Source of the DNA: Aeromonadaceae bacterium
GTDB lineage: Bacteria > Pseudomonadota > Gammaproteobacteria > Enterobacterales > Aeromonadaceae
Reading direction: 5' to 3'
Length of the DNA: 64,000 bases
Assembly: GCA_021209335.1 (NCBI GenBank)
Contig: JAJOIN010000006.1
Coordinates: 1 to 64,000, forward strand
The translations under genes were made by a program, and so were the position numbers. The notes under the pieces are model-generated. The model was not told the origin of the DNA, searched no databases, and saw nothing but the letters and a program-made list of their open reading frames with translations. This document shows, piece after piece, positions 49,646 to 61,048 of the stretch. Numbering within the stretch: position 1 is the first letter of the stretch; each line of letters begins with the position of its first letter.

Positions 49646-51307
49646 ATGACTCAGGCGGAAAATCGCCCCACCAATTTCATCCGGCAAATCATCGACGAGG
49701 ATCTGGCCAGTGGTAAGCATCACCAGGTACAGACCCGTTTTCCGCCGGAACCCAATGGTTACCTGCATATTGGCCATGCCAAGTCCATCTGCCTGAATTT
49801 CGGTATCGCTCAGGATTACCAGGGACGCTGCAACCTGCGTTTTGACGATACCAACCCGGCCAAGGAAGAAGTTGAGTACGTTGAGTCCATCCAGAAGGAT
49901 GTGCAGTGGCTGGGGTTCCAGTGGGATGGGGCGGTACGCTACTCGTCAGATTACTTTGATCAGCTGTATGCCTATGCGGTGGAGCTGATCGAAAAGGGAC
50001 TTGCCTATGTGGATGAGTTGAGCCCGGAGCAGATCCGCGAATACCGTGGCACCCTGACCAGTCCGGGCAAGAACAGCCCGTATCGCGATCGCAGTGTGGC
50101 AGAGAATCTGGCGCTGTTTGAGAAGATGCGAGCGGGGGAGTTTCAGGAAGGGCAGGCTTGCCTGCGGGCCAAGATTGACATGGCATCCTCCTTTATTGTC
50201 ATGCGGGATCCTGTCATCTATCGGGTGAAGTTTGCCGAGCACCACCAAACCGGTAACAAGTGGTGCATTTACCCCATGTACGACTTTACTCACTGCATCT
50301 CGGACGCCCTGGAGGGCATTACGCACTCCATCTGTACGCTGGAGTTTCAGGATAACCGTCGGCTGTATGACTGGGTGCTGGATAACATCAGTATCGACTG
50401 TCATCCCCGTCAATATGAATTCAGCCGGCTGAATCTTGAATACAGCATCATGTCCAAGCGCAAGCTCAATCTGCTGGTGACAGAAAAATTGGTGGAGGGT
50501 TGGGATGACCCCCGTATGCCTACCATCTCCGGCCTGCGGCGTCGCGGTTACACACCGGCGGCCATCCGCGAGTTCTGCCGTCGCATTGGCGTCACCAAGC
50601 AGGACAATACCGTCGAGATGAGTGCTCTGGAGTCCTGCATTCGCGAGGATCTTAACGAGCATGCGCCGCGCGCCATGGCGGTATTGCGTCCGGTCAAGCT
50701 GGTGATCGAGAACTACCCGCAGGACCAGGTCGAGCTGTTGCAGTCGCCCAATCATCCCAACAAGCCTGAGCTGGGCACTCATGAGCTGCCGTTTGCCCGT
50801 GAGATCCTGATCGACGAGGCGGATTTCCGTGAAGAAGCTAACAAGCAGTTCAAGCGGCTGGTACTGGGCAAGGAAGTTCGTCTGCGTCACGCCTATGTGG
50901 TGAAGGCGGAGCGGGTGGAGAAGGATGCTGATGGCAAGGTGACCACCATCTACTGCACCTATGACGCCGATACCCTGGGTAAGGATCCGGCCGATGGGCG
51001 CAAGGTCAAGGGGGTGATCCACTGGGTCAGTGCCCAGCATGCCGTGCCAGCCACGGTGCGCTTGTACGATCGCCTGTTTGCCGTGCCCAATCCCGGTGCT
51101 GCAGAGGATTTTCTCTCTACCATCAATCCCAACTCCCTGACCCTGATCGAGGGGGCCAGGGTGGAGCCGAGCTTGAGGGAGGCCAAGCCGGAGCTGGCAT
51201 ACCAATTCGAGCGTGAAGGGTATTTCTGTGCTGACAGCAAGTTATCCACGCCGGAGCATCTGGTGTTTAACTTGACGGTCGCGCTGCGGGATACCTGGCA
51301 GGGCTGA
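49646..51307 (+). CDS. glnS: Glutaminyl-tRNA synthetase
   Basis: '[25 protein letters not shown]' HIGH motif and '[13 protein letters not shown]' MSK motif. Confidence 0.97.
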   Translation: MTQAENRPTNFIRQIIDEDLASGKHHQVQTRFPPEPNGYLHIGHAKSICLNFGIAQDYQGRCNLRFDDTNPAKEEVEYVESIQKDVQWLGFQWDGAVRYSSDYFDQLYAYAVELIEKGLAYVDELSPEQIREYRGTLTSPGKNSPYRDRSVAENLALFEKMRAGEFQEGQACLRAKIDMASSFIVMRDPVIYRVKFAEHHQTGNKWCIYPMYDFTHCISDALEGITHSICTLEFQDNRRLYDWVLDNISIDCHPRQYEFSRLNLEYSIMSKRKLNLLVTEKLVEGWDDPRMPTISGLRRRGYTPAAIREFCRRIGVTKQDNTVEMSALESCIREDLNEHAPRAMAVLRPVKLVIENYPQDQVELLQSPNHPNKPELGTHELPFAREILIDEADFREEANKQFKRLVLGKEVRLRHAYVVKAERVEKDADGKVTTIYCTYDADTLGKDPADGRKVKGVIHWVSAQHAVPATVRLYDRLFAVPNPGAAEDFLSTINPNSLTLIEGARVEPSLREAKPELAYQFEREGYFCADSKLSTPEHLVFNLTVALRDTWQG

Positions 51308-51346
51308 TCGCCTCAGACTGGCTGGCGGCGATGCCGCCAGCCCCAC

Positions 51347-51380
51347 AAAAAAACCGCCACAGGAGATGGGCGGTTTTTTA
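51347..51380 (+). terminator. Rho-independent terminator after glnS
   Basis: AAAAAAACCGCCACAGGAGATGGGCGGTTTTTTA. Confidence 0.8.
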
Positions 51381-51438
51381 TTGGCAGGCATGAGCCTGAC
51401 TATTTCTCGGTGCTGTGCATCATGATCTAACGCTGGGC

Positions 51439-51879
51439 TTATTTTTTAACGCTGCGCTTGGCAACACATTCGGGGCTGTTGCAGTGGCCATACAGATAGA
51501 GGCTGTGGTGGGTCAGCTCCAGACCATGGGCCTTAGCAATGGCGTTTTGTCGCTGCTCTATGACATCGTCATGGAACTCGATCACCCGTCCGCAATCCAG
51601 ACACACCAGATGATCATGATGATCCTGGTGCGCCAGCTCGAATACCGACTTACCACCTTCAAAGTGATGGCGGGTGACGATACCGGCATCGTCAAACTGG
51701 TTGAGCACCCGATAGACGGTGGCCAAGCCGATCTCTTCGCCCTGCTCCAGCAAGAGCTTGTAGAGATCTTCGGCGCTGATGTGCTGACATTCAGGCAGCT
51801 GCAGGTACTCCAGTATCTTGGTGCGTGGAGAGGTGATCTTCAGACCGGCGTCTTTTAGCTGTTGGCTGTTGGTTGTCAT
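51439..51879 (-). CDS. fur: Ferric uptake regulator
   Basis: 'LKDAGLKITSPRTKILEYLQ...HISAEDLYKLLLEQGEEIGLATVYRVLNQFDDAGIV...HHDHLVCLDCGRVIEF'. Confidence 0.97.
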   Translation of the reverse strand: MTTNSQQLKDAGLKITSPRTKILEYLQLPECQHISAEDLYKLLLEQGEEIGLATVYRVLNQFDDAGIVTRHHFEGGKSVFELAHQDHHDHLVCLDCGRVIEFHDDVIEQRQNAIAKAHGLELTHHSLYLYGHCNSPECVAKRSVKK

Positions 51880-51925
51880 ATTGAGTATCTTGCTCAAGGG
51901 CCTCAATCAGGCCGACTATTTGGCT

Positions 51926-51944
51926 TTGATGATACTCATTATAC
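51926..51944. promoter_or_regulatory. Fur box upstream of fur (probable autoregulation)
   Basis: TTGATGATACTCATTATAC; GATACTCATTAT matches 11/12 of GATAATCATTAT. Confidence 0.6.
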
Positions 51945-52070
51945 GTTTCAATCTAGCCAAATTGGAACCGTAACGACCAGATTGGTGACGGGGTTGTTAA
52001 ATCATCGGCATTGGTCTCCGTCTGGTGCGGCGAAGGCGAGACCATTTTCCGGGGCCGATGGCTCATAAGA

Positions 52071-52096
52071 ATAAGGTCGGCAGATGCCGACCTTAT
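52071..52096. repeat. Perfect hairpin between fldA and fur (possible attenuator/terminator)
   Basis: ATAAGGTCGGCA-GA-TGCCGACCTTAT, 12-bp arms. Confidence 0.7.
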
Positions 52097-52130
52097 GGCG
52101 TGATCTTGCTGTCGGTGGTCACCCGCAGTG

Positions 52131-52655
52131 TTATTGCAGCTCGGCCAGGCACATCTCTTCCACCAGCTGTTTGCACCAGGCCTTGACGCGCCCTTCGGTC
52201 AGCTCGGGTTGACGGTCTTCATCTATGCCCAGACCGACAAAGTGGTGATCATCCACCAGGGCTTTGGAGGCTTCAAAGTGATAGCCTTCGGTGGGCCAGT
52301 GGCCCATGATGATGGCGCCACGGGCTTCGACTATGTCCCGCAGTGTGCCCATGGCGTCGAGGAAATACTCGGCATAATCCTCCTGATCACCGCAACCAAA
52401 GATGGCCACCAGCTTGTTGGTGAAGTCAATCTCTTCGAGCTCCGGGAAGAAGTCATCCCAGTCGGCTTGCGCCTCACCGTAGTACCAAGTGGGGATGCCC
52501 AGGATCAACAGATCGAACTGAGCGATCTCTTCCTTACTGCTCTTGGCGATATCCCGCACATCCACCAGCTGTTCTCCCAGCTCCTTCTGGATCATGCCGG
52601 CGATGGTTTCGGTATTGCCGGTATCGCTACCGAAGAAAAGACCTACGCTTGCCAT
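52131..52655 (-). CDS. fldA: Flavodoxin I
   Basis: 'VGLFFGSDTGNTETIAGMIQKELG', 'ILGIPTWYYGEAQADWDDFFPEL', 'FGCGDQEDYAEYFLDAMG'. Confidence 0.96.
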   Translation of the reverse strand: MASVGLFFGSDTGNTETIAGMIQKELGEQLVDVRDIAKSSKEEIAQFDLLILGIPTWYYGEAQADWDDFFPELEEIDFTNKLVAIFGCGDQEDYAEYFLDAMGTLRDIVEARGAIIMGHWPTEGYHFEASKALVDDHHFVGLGIDEDRQPELTEGRVKAWCKQLVEEMCLAELQ

Positions 52656-52698
52656 AGTGGTTCGTTACCCTTGGTATTGAGGAGTGATTAAGTATGAG

Positions 52699-52995
52699 TC
52701 ATTCCTGCCCGCCGGCGGCGTGGCAGGTATCAATATGCTGTTTTATCAACCATTGGATCAAGTCGGCACGACTGATCTGCTGCGCCTTGGCCAACTGGTT
52801 GAGATGCTCGAGCACGCTGGCTTCCAGCTTGAGTTCGACCCGCCGAAAGCCCTTCTCCTTGTCCCGTTTTAGCTGATTGCGTTTGTTGATCTTCAGCTGC
52901 AGCTCACGGGGGAGGGGATTGGTTTTGGGTCGCCCTGGCCTCTTCTCATCGGCGAACAAATCCAGGGTGGTGCGATCGGACTGCTGTTTTGCCAT
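52699..52995 (-). CDS. ybfE: YbfE-like ribbon-helix-helix protein
   Basis: 'MAKQQSDRTTLDLFADEKRPGRPKTNPLPRELQLKINKRNQLKRDKEKGFRRVELKL' with conserved locus fldA-ybfE-ybfF. Confidence 0.92.
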   Translation of the reverse strand: MAKQQSDRTTLDLFADEKRPGRPKTNPLPRELQLKINKRNQLKRDKEKGFRRVELKLEASVLEHLNQLAKAQQISRADLIQWLIKQHIDTCHAAGGQE

Positions 52996-53154
52996 ACCTT
53001 TCTTTTTACAACGATCAACAACGGATTCTGGGCGAAGGGGCATCGCCTTGGCGCCGGATACCCGGTCTGGGAGCGCCATCGGGAAAAACCTCGCTTCCAG
53101 ACGGCTACTGGGCTCAGCACAGCCGGCGAACTATAGCATAGCGGGGGTGGGCTG

Positions 53155-53931
53155 TTAACTGCTTGCCGACAGGAAATCCACAACCAGCTTGTTGAACAGC
53201 ACGGGTTTTTCAGCATGTGGCCAATGGCCTGCTCCCAGCACCAGCTTGGCCCTGGCTTGGGGGAACAGCCTGTGGATACTCGCCTGATGCTCAGGCTGCA
53301 GGTAGGGGGAAAGCTCCCCCTTGATAAAGAGGGTAGGGCCGGGATAACGCCCTTCGACGCTGGGCCAGGCCAGGATTTGCGGGTATTGCGCATGCAGCAC
53401 TGGCAGATTGAAGCGCCAGCCGGCCTGGCTGTCCGGCAAGAAAGACTTCAGCAGAAACTGGCGCACCGCCGGTTCCGTCAGCTGCTGTGACAGACAGGCA
53501 TCAGCTTGGGCGCGGCTCAAGGGGGCCTGCTGGGCTACCGCCTGCAAACCGGCGAAGACGGCATCGTGTTCGCCGGGGGCATAGTCTGCCGGCGCCATGT
53601 CCACCACCACCAGACGTTGTACCCGCTCCGGATGATGCAGGGCAAACTGCATGGCCACCTTGCCGCCCATGGAGTGACCCAGCAGCATGACCTGCGACAC
53701 CCCTTGGGTGTTTAGCAAGTCAACGAGATCCGCCACCATGGCCGGGTAACTGTGTTCGGTGCAATGAGGGGAGCGGCCGTGATTGCGCAGATCCAGACTC
53801 AGTACACCAAAGCCTGCCGTGCCGAGGGCTTTGGCCAACTGGCCCAGATTGTCCAGACTGCCAAACAGGCCATGGATCAAGACCACCACAGGGGCCTGGT
53901 TGCCAGGGTGGAACTGGGTATGAAGCTGCAT
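53155..53931 (-). CDS. ybfF: Alpha/beta-hydrolase esterase YbfF
   Basis: 'VVLIHGLFGSLDNLGQLAKAL', 'LLGHSMGGKVAMQFAL', C-term 'GAGHWPHAEKP'. Confidence 0.93.
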   Translation of the reverse strand: MQLHTQFHPGNQAPVVVLIHGLFGSLDNLGQLAKALGTAGFGVLSLDLRNHGRSPHCTEHSYPAMVADLVDLLNTQGVSQVMLLGHSMGGKVAMQFALHHPERVQRLVVVDMAPADYAPGEHDAVFAGLQAVAQQAPLSRAQADACLSQQLTEPAVRQFLLKSFLPDSQAGWRFNLPVLHAQYPQILAWPSVEGRYPGPTLFIKGELSPYLQPEHQASIHRLFPQARAKLVLGAGHWPHAEKPVLFNKLVVDFLSASS

Positions 53932-54111
53932 GGGGTACTCCTTGTAGGGCGAGCACATGATGCATTAATCGCTGTGAAAACAATACCATGTAAAATAAAG
54001 GGATATGTCAGGTTTCATGAGGCACCCGCGGGACAGCCCAATGGTTGGGCTCTTGATGAGGACTATGTATAATCCGCCCATTTATCGTGTAACCCAATTG
54101 CAAGAAGTGCC

Positions 54112-54627
54112 ATGAAGACCATAGAGGTTGATGAAGAGCTTTACCGTTACATTGCCAGCCAGACTCAGCACATAGGTGAAAGTGCCTCCGACATTTTGCG
54201 GCGCCTGCTGGGGGTCAATTCTCAAGCTGCCATGGCATGGGGGGACAGAGACATTCTGGCTCCGGCTGACAATCCGGACAGTGGCTTGGTGGGCTGGCCG
54301 GCCAGCTTGCCGGATGCCGACACGCTGGCGGCGCAGGAGAGCTCCATCGCCCGCTTCATGCTGTTGCTCACTGCCTTGTATCGGGGGCAGCCCGAGGCTT
54401 TCGCGCAGGCGGCCGAGCTTAAGGGCCGCAAGCGCCTTTATATCGCCCGCACGCCAGAGGAACTGCAGGCCAACGGCACCACCACCAAGCCCAAACCCAT
54501 TCCCGATACGCCATTTTGGGTCATCAGTAACACCAACACCGCACGCAAGCGGTTTATCATCCATCAGGTGATGACGGCGATGGCCTACCCTGCCGAACTG
54601 ATCGAGCAGGTGTGTGACAAGGTTTAG
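54112..54627 (+). CDS. seqA: Negative modulator of replication initiation SeqA
   Basis: '[34 protein letters not shown]' and '[33 protein letters not shown]'. Confidence 0.97.
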   Translation: MKTIEVDEELYRYIASQTQHIGESASDILRRLLGVNSQAAMAWGDRDILAPADNPDSGLVGWPASLPDADTLAAQESSIARFMLLLTALYRGQPEAFAQAAELKGRKRLYIARTPEELQANGTTTKPKPIPDTPFWVISNTNTARKRFIIHQVMTAMAYPAELIEQVCDKV

Positions 54628-54659
54628 TCTCAACTACACATTCAATTAGGAAATTTGAT

Positions 54660-56309
54660 ATGGCCCAACATGAACACGCTGGTAAGCCAGCCCGTCTGCA
54701 AGATCTCACCAACATCCCTCGCTTGATGTCGGCCTATTACCTGAACAAGCCGGACATGACCAAGCCGGATCAGCGGGTGGCGTTTGGTACCTCGGGTCAC
54801 CGTGGCAGCTCCTTGAAGAGCGCCTTCACCGAATCCCATATCCTGGCCGTCAGCCAGGCGATTGCCGAATACCGCCAGGCTCAGGGCATCACAGGTCCGC
54901 TGTTTATCGGCATGGACACCCACGCCCTCTCTGAGGCGGCGCTGGCTTCCGCGGTGGAAGTGTTGGCCGCCAATGGGGTGGAGGTGCGTATCGAGAAGGG
55001 GCTGGGTTATACCCCGACGCCGGTGGTGTCCCACGCCATCCTGCGTTACAACGGGGCTGGGCTCACCGACAAGGCGGACGGTATCGTCATCACCCCGTCT
55101 CACAACCCGCCGGATGACGGTGGCTTCAAGTACAACCCGCCCCATGGTGGCCCGGCTGAGGGCGAGATCACCAAGTGGGTGGAAGATCGTGCCAACGCGC
55201 TGCTGGAGCAGGGGCTGGCTGGAGTCAAGCGGGTGAGCTTCACCCAGGCGCGCGCCATGAGCAACGTGCAGGAGCACGATTTCATGACTCCCTACATCGA
55301 GGATCTGAAGAACGTCATCGATGTGGACGCCATCAAGCAGGCTGGCGTGAAGATCGGCGTGGATCCGCTGGGCGGCTCAGGCGTGGCCTACTGGGATGTG
55401 ATTGCCAAGACCTATGGTCTGAACATCGAAGTGGTCAACCATGCGGTGGATCCCACTTTCTCCTTCATGACCCTGGATAAGGATGGCAAGGTGCGCATGG
55501 ACTGTTCCAGCCCCTGGGCCATGGCCAGCCTGATTGATCTTAAGGACAAGTTTGACGTGGCCGTGGCTAACGATCCGGATAACGATCGTCACGGTATCGT
55601 CTGCAAGGCCGGCCTGATGAACCCCAATCACTACCTGGCGGTGGCCATCCAGTACCTCTTCACCCACAGACCCCACTGGCCGGCTCAGGCTGCGGTGGGC
55701 AAGACGCTGGTCTCTTCCTCCATCATCGACCGCGTGGCCAACAGCATCGGTCGCGAGCTCAAGGAAGTGCCGGTCGGCTTCAAGTGGTTCGTCGATGGCC
55801 TGTTCGATGGCAGCTTCGGCTTTGGTGGCGAAGAGAGCGCCGGTGCCTCCTTCCTGCGCAAGGATGGCAAGGTATGGACCACCGACAAGGACGGCATCCT
55901 GCTGTGCCTGCTGGCCGCCGAGATCATGGCGGTGACCGGCAAGGATCCCCAGACCCTCTACAACGAGATCACTGCCCAGTTTGGCGCGCCGCTCTATCGT
56001 CGTATCGACGCCCCGGCCAATACCGAACAAAAAGCCGTGCTCTCCAAGCTGGATCCGGCGCTGGTAGAAGCGGCCGAACTGGCTGGCGAACCTATCCTGG
56101 CCAAGCTGACCGCGGCGCCGGGTAACGGCGCGGCCATCGGTGGCCTTAAGGTGGTGACCGAGAACGGCTGGTTTGCCGCCCGCCCCAGTGGCACCGAATC
56201 CATCTACAAGATCTATATGGAAAGCTTTATCGGTGAGGCCCATCTGGATCGCATCCAGAAGGAAGCTCAGGAGATCGTCTCCGCCGCCCTGGCCAAAGCG
56301 GGCGTCTGA
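54660..56309 (+). CDS. pgm: Phosphoglucomutase (alpha-D-glucose)
   Basis: '[19 protein letters not shown]', '[25 protein letters not shown]', '[12 protein letters not shown]'; downstream of seqA. Confidence 0.97.
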   Translation: MAQHEHAGKPARLQDLTNIPRLMSAYYLNKPDMTKPDQRVAFGTSGHRGSSLKSAFTESHILAVSQAIAEYRQAQGITGPLFIGMDTHALSEAALASAVEVLAANGVEVRIEKGLGYTPTPVVSHAILRYNGAGLTDKADGIVITPSHNPPDDGGFKYNPPHGGPAEGEITKWVEDRANALLEQGLAGVKRVSFTQARAMSNVQEHDFMTPYIEDLKNVIDVDAIKQAGVKIGVDPLGGSGVAYWDVIAKTYGLNIEVVNHAVDPTFSFMTLDKDGKVRMDCSSPWAMASLIDLKDKFDVAVANDPDNDRHGIVCKAGLMNPNHYLAVAIQYLFTHRPHWPAQAAVGKTLVSSSIIDRVANSIGRELKEVPVGFKWFVDGLFDGSFGFGGEESAGASFLRKDGKVWTTDKDGILLCLLAAEIMAVTGKDPQTLYNEITAQFGAPLYRRIDAPANTEQKAVLSKLDPALVEAAELAGEPILAKLTAAPGNGAAIGGLKVVTENGWFAARPSGTESIYKIYMESFIGEAHLDRIQKEAQEIVSAALAKAGV

Positions 56310-56320
56310 GCTGGTTAAGC

Positions 56321-56350
56321 AAAAAAAACCGACCCTAGGGTCGGTTTTTT
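56321..56350 (+). terminator. Rho-independent terminator after pgm
   Basis: AAAAAAAACCGACCCTAGGGTCGGTTTTTT. Confidence 0.85.
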
Positions 56351-56734
56351 CTTAGCCGTTTCAGGTGGCTGTGGTCCAGCAAATTTGAGTCTGTTATTCA
56401 CCAAAAACCTGAAATCGCTTTCTTGCTGCGTTTAAACTGCGGCTATTTTCAGATATTTTCATGGCAATTCAAGGAAAATATGCTAATCGATTAATCATGA
56501 GTCGATAAAGTGCAGCAAGGCTTTGAAAACAAAGGATTTATAAACCTTATGTTATCAGCTTGTTTTTGAAAATACTTTCATGAAAATAGGGGGGGATAAC
56601 CAGGATGAAATGTGACTTAGGTTAAATTTTAGGGTCACCCCATTGGGTAGTATTCTGCTGCCGGATTAATAGACCTTATAATTCCACCCGGTAGCCCCTG
56701 AGGCAAAACTCTCGAGTAACGAAGGAAATCGGTT

Positions 56735-59206
56735 ATGGCGAAGAAAAAAGTTGAACAGCCAGGTTCGCTCGACAAAGACCAGCTGAAGCAAAACATCATT
56801 CACCACCTGCGTTCCACGCTGGGTACCAGCGAAGAGAAGGCGAGCCGCCAGTCCTGGTGGAAGGCCACCTGCGCAGCGGTCAACGAGCAGGTTTACGAGC
56901 GTTTGACGCAAACCCAGCAGACCCACCTGACGCAAGACACCCGTGCCGTGCACTACCTGTCTGCCGAATTCCTGATGGGCCGCCTGACTGCCAACAACCT
57001 GCACAACCTGGGTCTGTATGAGACCTGTGGTGCCGCCCTCAAGGATCTGGGTATCGACATCGCCGACCTGTGCGAAGAAGAGCCGGACATGGCACTGGGT
57101 AACGGTGGTCTGGGGCGTTTGGCGGCCTGTTTCATCGACTCCCTGGCTACCCTGAACCTGCCGGCCATCGGTTACGGTCTGCACTACGAGCACGGTCTGT
57201 TCCGTCAAGAGATCCGTGACGGCCGTCAGATCGAGCGCCCGGACTCCTGGCGTGAATACGGTAACCCCTGGGAAATCTGCCGTCCCGAGTCCATTCAGGA
57301 GATCCCCCTGTATGGCTACGTCGAAACCGTGTTTGGTGCCGATGGCAAGATGAAGAAGGTGTGGCACGCCGGCCAGAAGATCAAAGGGGTACCTTGGGAT
57401 ATCCCGGTCGTTGGCTACGAAGGCAAGACCGTCAACATCCTGCGTCTGTGGGAATCCCGCGCCTCTGAATTCTTCGATTGGGATGTGTTCAACGCCGGTG
57501 GTTACATCGACTCCCAGGCTGAAAAGGCCCAGGCCGAGACCATCTCCAAGGTGCTCTACCCGAACGACGAGACCGAGGCCGGTAAAATACTGCGTCTGGT
57601 GCAGCAGTACTTCTTCTGCGCCTGCTCCCTGAAGGACATCATGCGCCGCTACAAGCGTGCTCATGGCAGTGACTTCAGCCAATTTGCTGCGCAGATCGCC
57701 ATTCAGCTGAACGACACCCACCCCACCATCGCCATCCCGGAACTGATGCGTATCCTGGTGGACGAGGAAGAGCTGGATTGGGATGCCGCCTGGGCCATCT
57801 GCTACAAGGTGTTCTCTTACACCAACCACACCCTGCTGCCGGAAGCCCTGGAAAAGTGGGCCCTGTACCTGTTCGAACGGGTGCTGCCGCGTCACCTGGA
57901 AATCATCTACGAAATCAACCGTCGCTTCCTGGAAGATCTGGTTGAGCCCAAGTGGCCGGGCAACGATGCCATCAAGGCCAAGCTGTCCATCATTGAAGAA
58001 GGCAGCCAGCGCAAGGTGCGCATGGGTAACCTGTGTGTGATCGGTTCCCACAAGGTCAACGGCGTGGCCGAAATCCACTCCAAGCTGGTGAAGGAAGACT
58101 TGTTCCCCGAGTTCGCCGAGCTGTGGCCGGAGAAGATGTGCAACGTCACCAACGGTGTCACCCCGCGTCGCTGGTTGCTCTCCTGTAACCCGGAACTGGC
58201 CAAGCTGTACACCGACACTGTCGGTACCGAGTGGCCGTTGAAGCTGGATCTGATGCGCGGCGCCCTCAAGCATGCCGACGATGCCGCCTTCCAGAAGAAG
58301 TTCATGGACATCAAGCGTGCCAACAAGGAAAAGCTGGTCAAGGTGATCAAGGATGAGACTGGCATCGATGTGAGTGCCGACGCCATCTTCGACATCCAGA
58401 TCAAGCGTCTGCACGAGTACAAGCGTCAGCAGCTGAACCTGATCCACATCATGGCCCTGTATCGTCGTCTGCTGGCCAACCCGGACTACGACATGCACCC
58501 GCGTGTGTTCATCTTCGGCTCCAAGGCGGCGCCTGGTTACAAGCTGGCCAAGGACATCATCTATGCCATCAACAAGGTGGCCGAGCGGGTGAACAACGAT
58601 GCGCGCATCCAGGGCAAGCTGAAGGTTGTCTTCATGCCTAACTACCGCGTGAGCCTGGCTGAGAAGCTGATCCCGGCGGCCGACGTATCCCAGCAGATCT
58701 CCACTGCCGGTTACGAAGCCTCTGGTACCGGCAACATGAAGCTGGCCATGAACGGTGCCATCACCCTGGGTACCCTGGACGGTGCTAACATCGAGATCGC
58801 CGAGGAAGCCGGTGCCGAGTACAACGCCATCTTCGGTCTGACCGTGGATGAGGTGAAGGCGCTGAAGGCCAAGGGCTACAACCCCTGGGATTACTACTAC
58901 GCCAACCCGGAAATCAAGGCTGTGTTGGACTGGATGGACACCGACTTCTTCACGCCGGGTCGTCCGGGCGAGCTGTCCTCCATCAAGCGCGCCTTGCTGG
59001 ACGGTGGTGATACCTACCTGGCCCTGGCCGACTTCGAGTCCTACTCAGAAGCCCAGAAGAAGGTGGATGCCCTGTACCGTGACAAGCAAGCCTGGGCCAA
59101 GGCCGTGATCGTGAACTCTGCCACCATGGGCAAGTTCAACTCCGACCGCTCCATCCAGGACTATGCCGACTACATCTGGTATCTGAAGCCCTGCAGCGTG
59201 GCCTAA
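56735..59206 (+). CDS. glgP: Glycogen/maltodextrin phosphorylase
   Basis: '[21 protein letters not shown]', '[23 protein letters not shown]', PLP-site '[28 protein letters not shown]'. Confidence 0.97.
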   Translation: MAKKKVEQPGSLDKDQLKQNIIHHLRSTLGTSEEKASRQSWWKATCAAVNEQVYERLTQTQQTHLTQDTRAVHYLSAEFLMGRLTANNLHNLGLYETCGAALKDLGIDIADLCEEEPDMALGNGGLGRLAACFIDSLATLNLPAIGYGLHYEHGLFRQEIRDGRQIERPDSWREYGNPWEICRPESIQEIPLYGYVETVFGADGKMKKVWHAGQKIKGVPWDIPVVGYEGKTVNILRLWESRASEFFDWDVFNAGGYIDSQAEKAQAETISKVLYPNDETEAGKILRLVQQYFFCACSLKDIMRRYKRAHGSDFSQFAAQIAIQLNDTHPTIAIPELMRILVDEEELDWDAAWAICYKVFSYTNHTLLPEALEKWALYLFERVLPRHLEIIYEINRRFLEDLVEPKWPGNDAIKAKLSIIEEGSQRKVRMGNLCVIGSHKVNGVAEIHSKLVKEDLFPEFAELWPEKMCNVTNGVTPRRWLLSCNPELAKLYTDTVGTEWPLKLDLMRGALKHADDAAFQKKFMDIKRANKEKLVKVIKDETGIDVSADAIFDIQIKRLHEYKRQQLNLIHIMALYRRLLANPDYDMHPRVFIFGSKAAPGYKLAKDIIYAINKVAERVNNDARIQGKLKVVFMPNYRVSLAEKLIPAADVSQQISTAGYEASGTGNMKLAMNGAITLGTLDGANIEIAEEAGAEYNAIFGLTVDEVKALKAKGYNPWDYYYANPEIKAVLDWMDTDFFTPGRPGELSSIKRALLDGGDTYLALADFESYSEAQKKVDALYRDKQAWAKAVIVNSATMGKFNSDRSIQDYADYIWYLKPCSVA

Positions 59207-59218
59207 GCCATGCGGAGT

Positions 59219-59249
59219 AAAAAGAGCGCCTTTTGGCGCTCTTTTTTTT
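59219..59249 (+). terminator. Rho-independent terminator after glgP
   Basis: AAAAAGAGCGCCTTTTGGCGCTCTTTTTTTT. Confidence 0.85.
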
Positions 59250-59469
59250 ACCCTCTGCCAGTTCGGCGCCTTGGTTGTCGGCCGCACAGCAATAAAACTG
59301 CCGCGAGCTATTGCTTAACTGTTTAGTGAATCACTGTTTGGACATTCAGCGATAAATGCACTGGCCTTTGTCTGCGACAGCATGATACCGTTTTCAAATG
59401 GCGAGGGACTCGCCTGGGCAAGGCACAGCCCAGTGTTCGTTTTATTCCGATAGCAGAAGGAAGCATCCC

Positions 59470-60702
59470 ATGGCATATCAGCATCAGATCCATAAAAAAA
59501 CCATTGGCATGGTGTTGGCGGGCGGCAAGGGGGAGCGACTTAGCCCGCTTACCCAGCGTCGCCCCAAACCCGCCGTGCCGTTTGCCGGCAAGTACAAGAT
59601 CATCGATTTTGTGCTGAGCAATTTTTTCCACTCGGGGATCCGCAACGTCTACGTGCTGACCCAATACCGCTCCTACACCCTGAACAAACACATCCGCGAG
59701 TCCTGGAATCGCTGGGCCGGTAAGGATGAGTTCTTCGATGACATCTCGCCGGAAACCAACAGTGAGCGGGAGGCCTGGTTCAAGGGCACCGCCGATGCCA
59801 TCTGCCACTATCTGCGATTCCTGGAGGAGTCCGATGCGGACTTTGTGGCCATCTTCGGCGGGGATCACATCTACAAGATGGATATCCGTCAGATGATCGA
59901 GTTCCACGACGGCCAGCAGGCGGACATCACCATCGCCGCCTTGGAGGTGCCGCAGGTCGACGCCAGCCGGTTTGGCGTCTTCTCGGTGGACACCAACGAC
60001 CGCATCACCTGCTTTGCCGAGAAGCCCAAGGTACCGCAGACCATACCGGGACGGGAGACCTGTTACGCCTCCATGGGTAACTACATCTTCTCCCGGCTCA
60101 AACTCATCGAGGTGCTCAAGGCCGGGCTGGATCGCTACGAGGATCTGGACTTCGGCAAACATGTGATCCCCATGATGCTGGAGCAGGGCGACCGGGTGTT
60201 TGCCTACAACTTCAGCCAGAATGAGGTGCCGCTGATGCAGGAAGCGGAGCGCGGCTACTGGAAGGACGTGGGGACGCTGGACTCCTATTTTGAGACCAAC
60301 ATGGATCTGATTGGGGTGACCCCGCAGCTCAATCTTTACAACTATCAGTGGCCCATCCTGACCAAGCCCAGCAATTACCCACCGGCCAAGACGGTGTTTG
60401 ACGATGAGGGACGGCGGGGCCAGAACCTTGACTCTTATGTCTGTGGTGGCTGTGTCACCAGTGGCAGCACAGTGCGTCGCTCCATCCTGGGCCCCCGTTG
60501 CCGGGTCAACAGCTACAGCCTGGTGGAGGATTGCATCCTGTTTGAAGGGGTGACGGTGGGGCGTAACGTCAAGCTGCGGCGCGCCATCATAGATGAGGGC
60601 GTCACCATCGCCGATGGTGCCGAGATTGGCTACGACCATGATGCGGACCGGGCGCGGGGTTACCTGGTGACGGAGTCGGGCATCGTTGTGGTATCGGAGT
60701 AG
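59470..60702 (+). CDS. glgC: Glucose-1-phosphate adenylyltransferase
   Basis: 'GMVLAGGKGERLSPLTQRRPKPAVPFAGKYKIIDFVLSNFFHSGI', 'FGGDHIYKMD', 'FAEKP'. Confidence 0.96.
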   Translation: MAYQHQIHKKTIGMVLAGGKGERLSPLTQRRPKPAVPFAGKYKIIDFVLSNFFHSGIRNVYVLTQYRSYTLNKHIRESWNRWAGKDEFFDDISPETNSEREAWFKGTADAICHYLRFLEESDADFVAIFGGDHIYKMDIRQMIEFHDGQQADITIAALEVPQVDASRFGVFSVDTNDRITCFAEKPKVPQTIPGRETCYASMGNYIFSRLKLIEVLKAGLDRYEDLDFGKHVIPMMLEQGDRVFAYNFSQNEVPLMQEAERGYWKDVGTLDSYFETNMDLIGVTPQLNLYNYQWPILTKPSNYPPAKTVFDDEGRRGQNLDSYVCGGCVTSGSTVRRSILGPRCRVNSYSLVEDCILFEGVTVGRNVKLRRAIIDEGVTIADGAEIGYDHDADRARGYLVTESGIVVVSE

Positions 60703-60714
60703 ACCGCAGGCTAG

Positions 60715-60909
60715 CTAGTGCAAGCCATGGCGACTGATGCCGTCCAGCTGGTGGCGCAGCAGATCGAGATCGGCGATCAGCAGGTGCCACCAGTGATTCC
60801 CCTGGATGATGAGGGCGTGCCATTCGCCCTCACTCTCTTCAAGCTGGAAGTGACCACCTATGTGCTGACAGGTGGACTGCAGCTGTTGTCGGACTGAGTC
60901 AAGTTCCAT
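60715..60909 (-). CDS. Small hypothetical protein (64 aa)
   Basis: MELDSVRQQLQSTCQHIGGHFQLEESEGEWHALIIQGNHWWHLLIADLDLLRHQLDGISRHGLH; fills the gap after glgC with no competing ORF. Confidence 0.5.
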   Translation of the reverse strand: MELDSVRQQLQSTCQHIGGHFQLEESEGEWHALIIQGNHWWHLLIADLDLLRHQLDGISRHGLH

Positions 60910-61048
60910 TGTCGAACTCCTGTTGCCGGCCTTTCTGTCCTGTTATCGGCGGCGGCAAAAAATGTTGAAGTCCTTTGCTGGCATGACTGGCGCCGGCCAT
61001 TGCGCAGGGATATATTTGGCTCCGTCAACAGTAACAGGAGTCATTGTC

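Noticed and set aside
53095-53135. LexA-box candidate upstream of ybfE (CTGGGCTCAGCACAG)
   Set aside because: Spacing between CTG and CAG is 9, not 10, and the AT-rich core is absent; although E. coli ybfE is reported LexA-controlled, this site is not convincing.
56666-58498. 610-aa ORF antisense to glgP
   Set aside because: Opposite strand of a highly conserved phosphorylase; no recognisable motifs.
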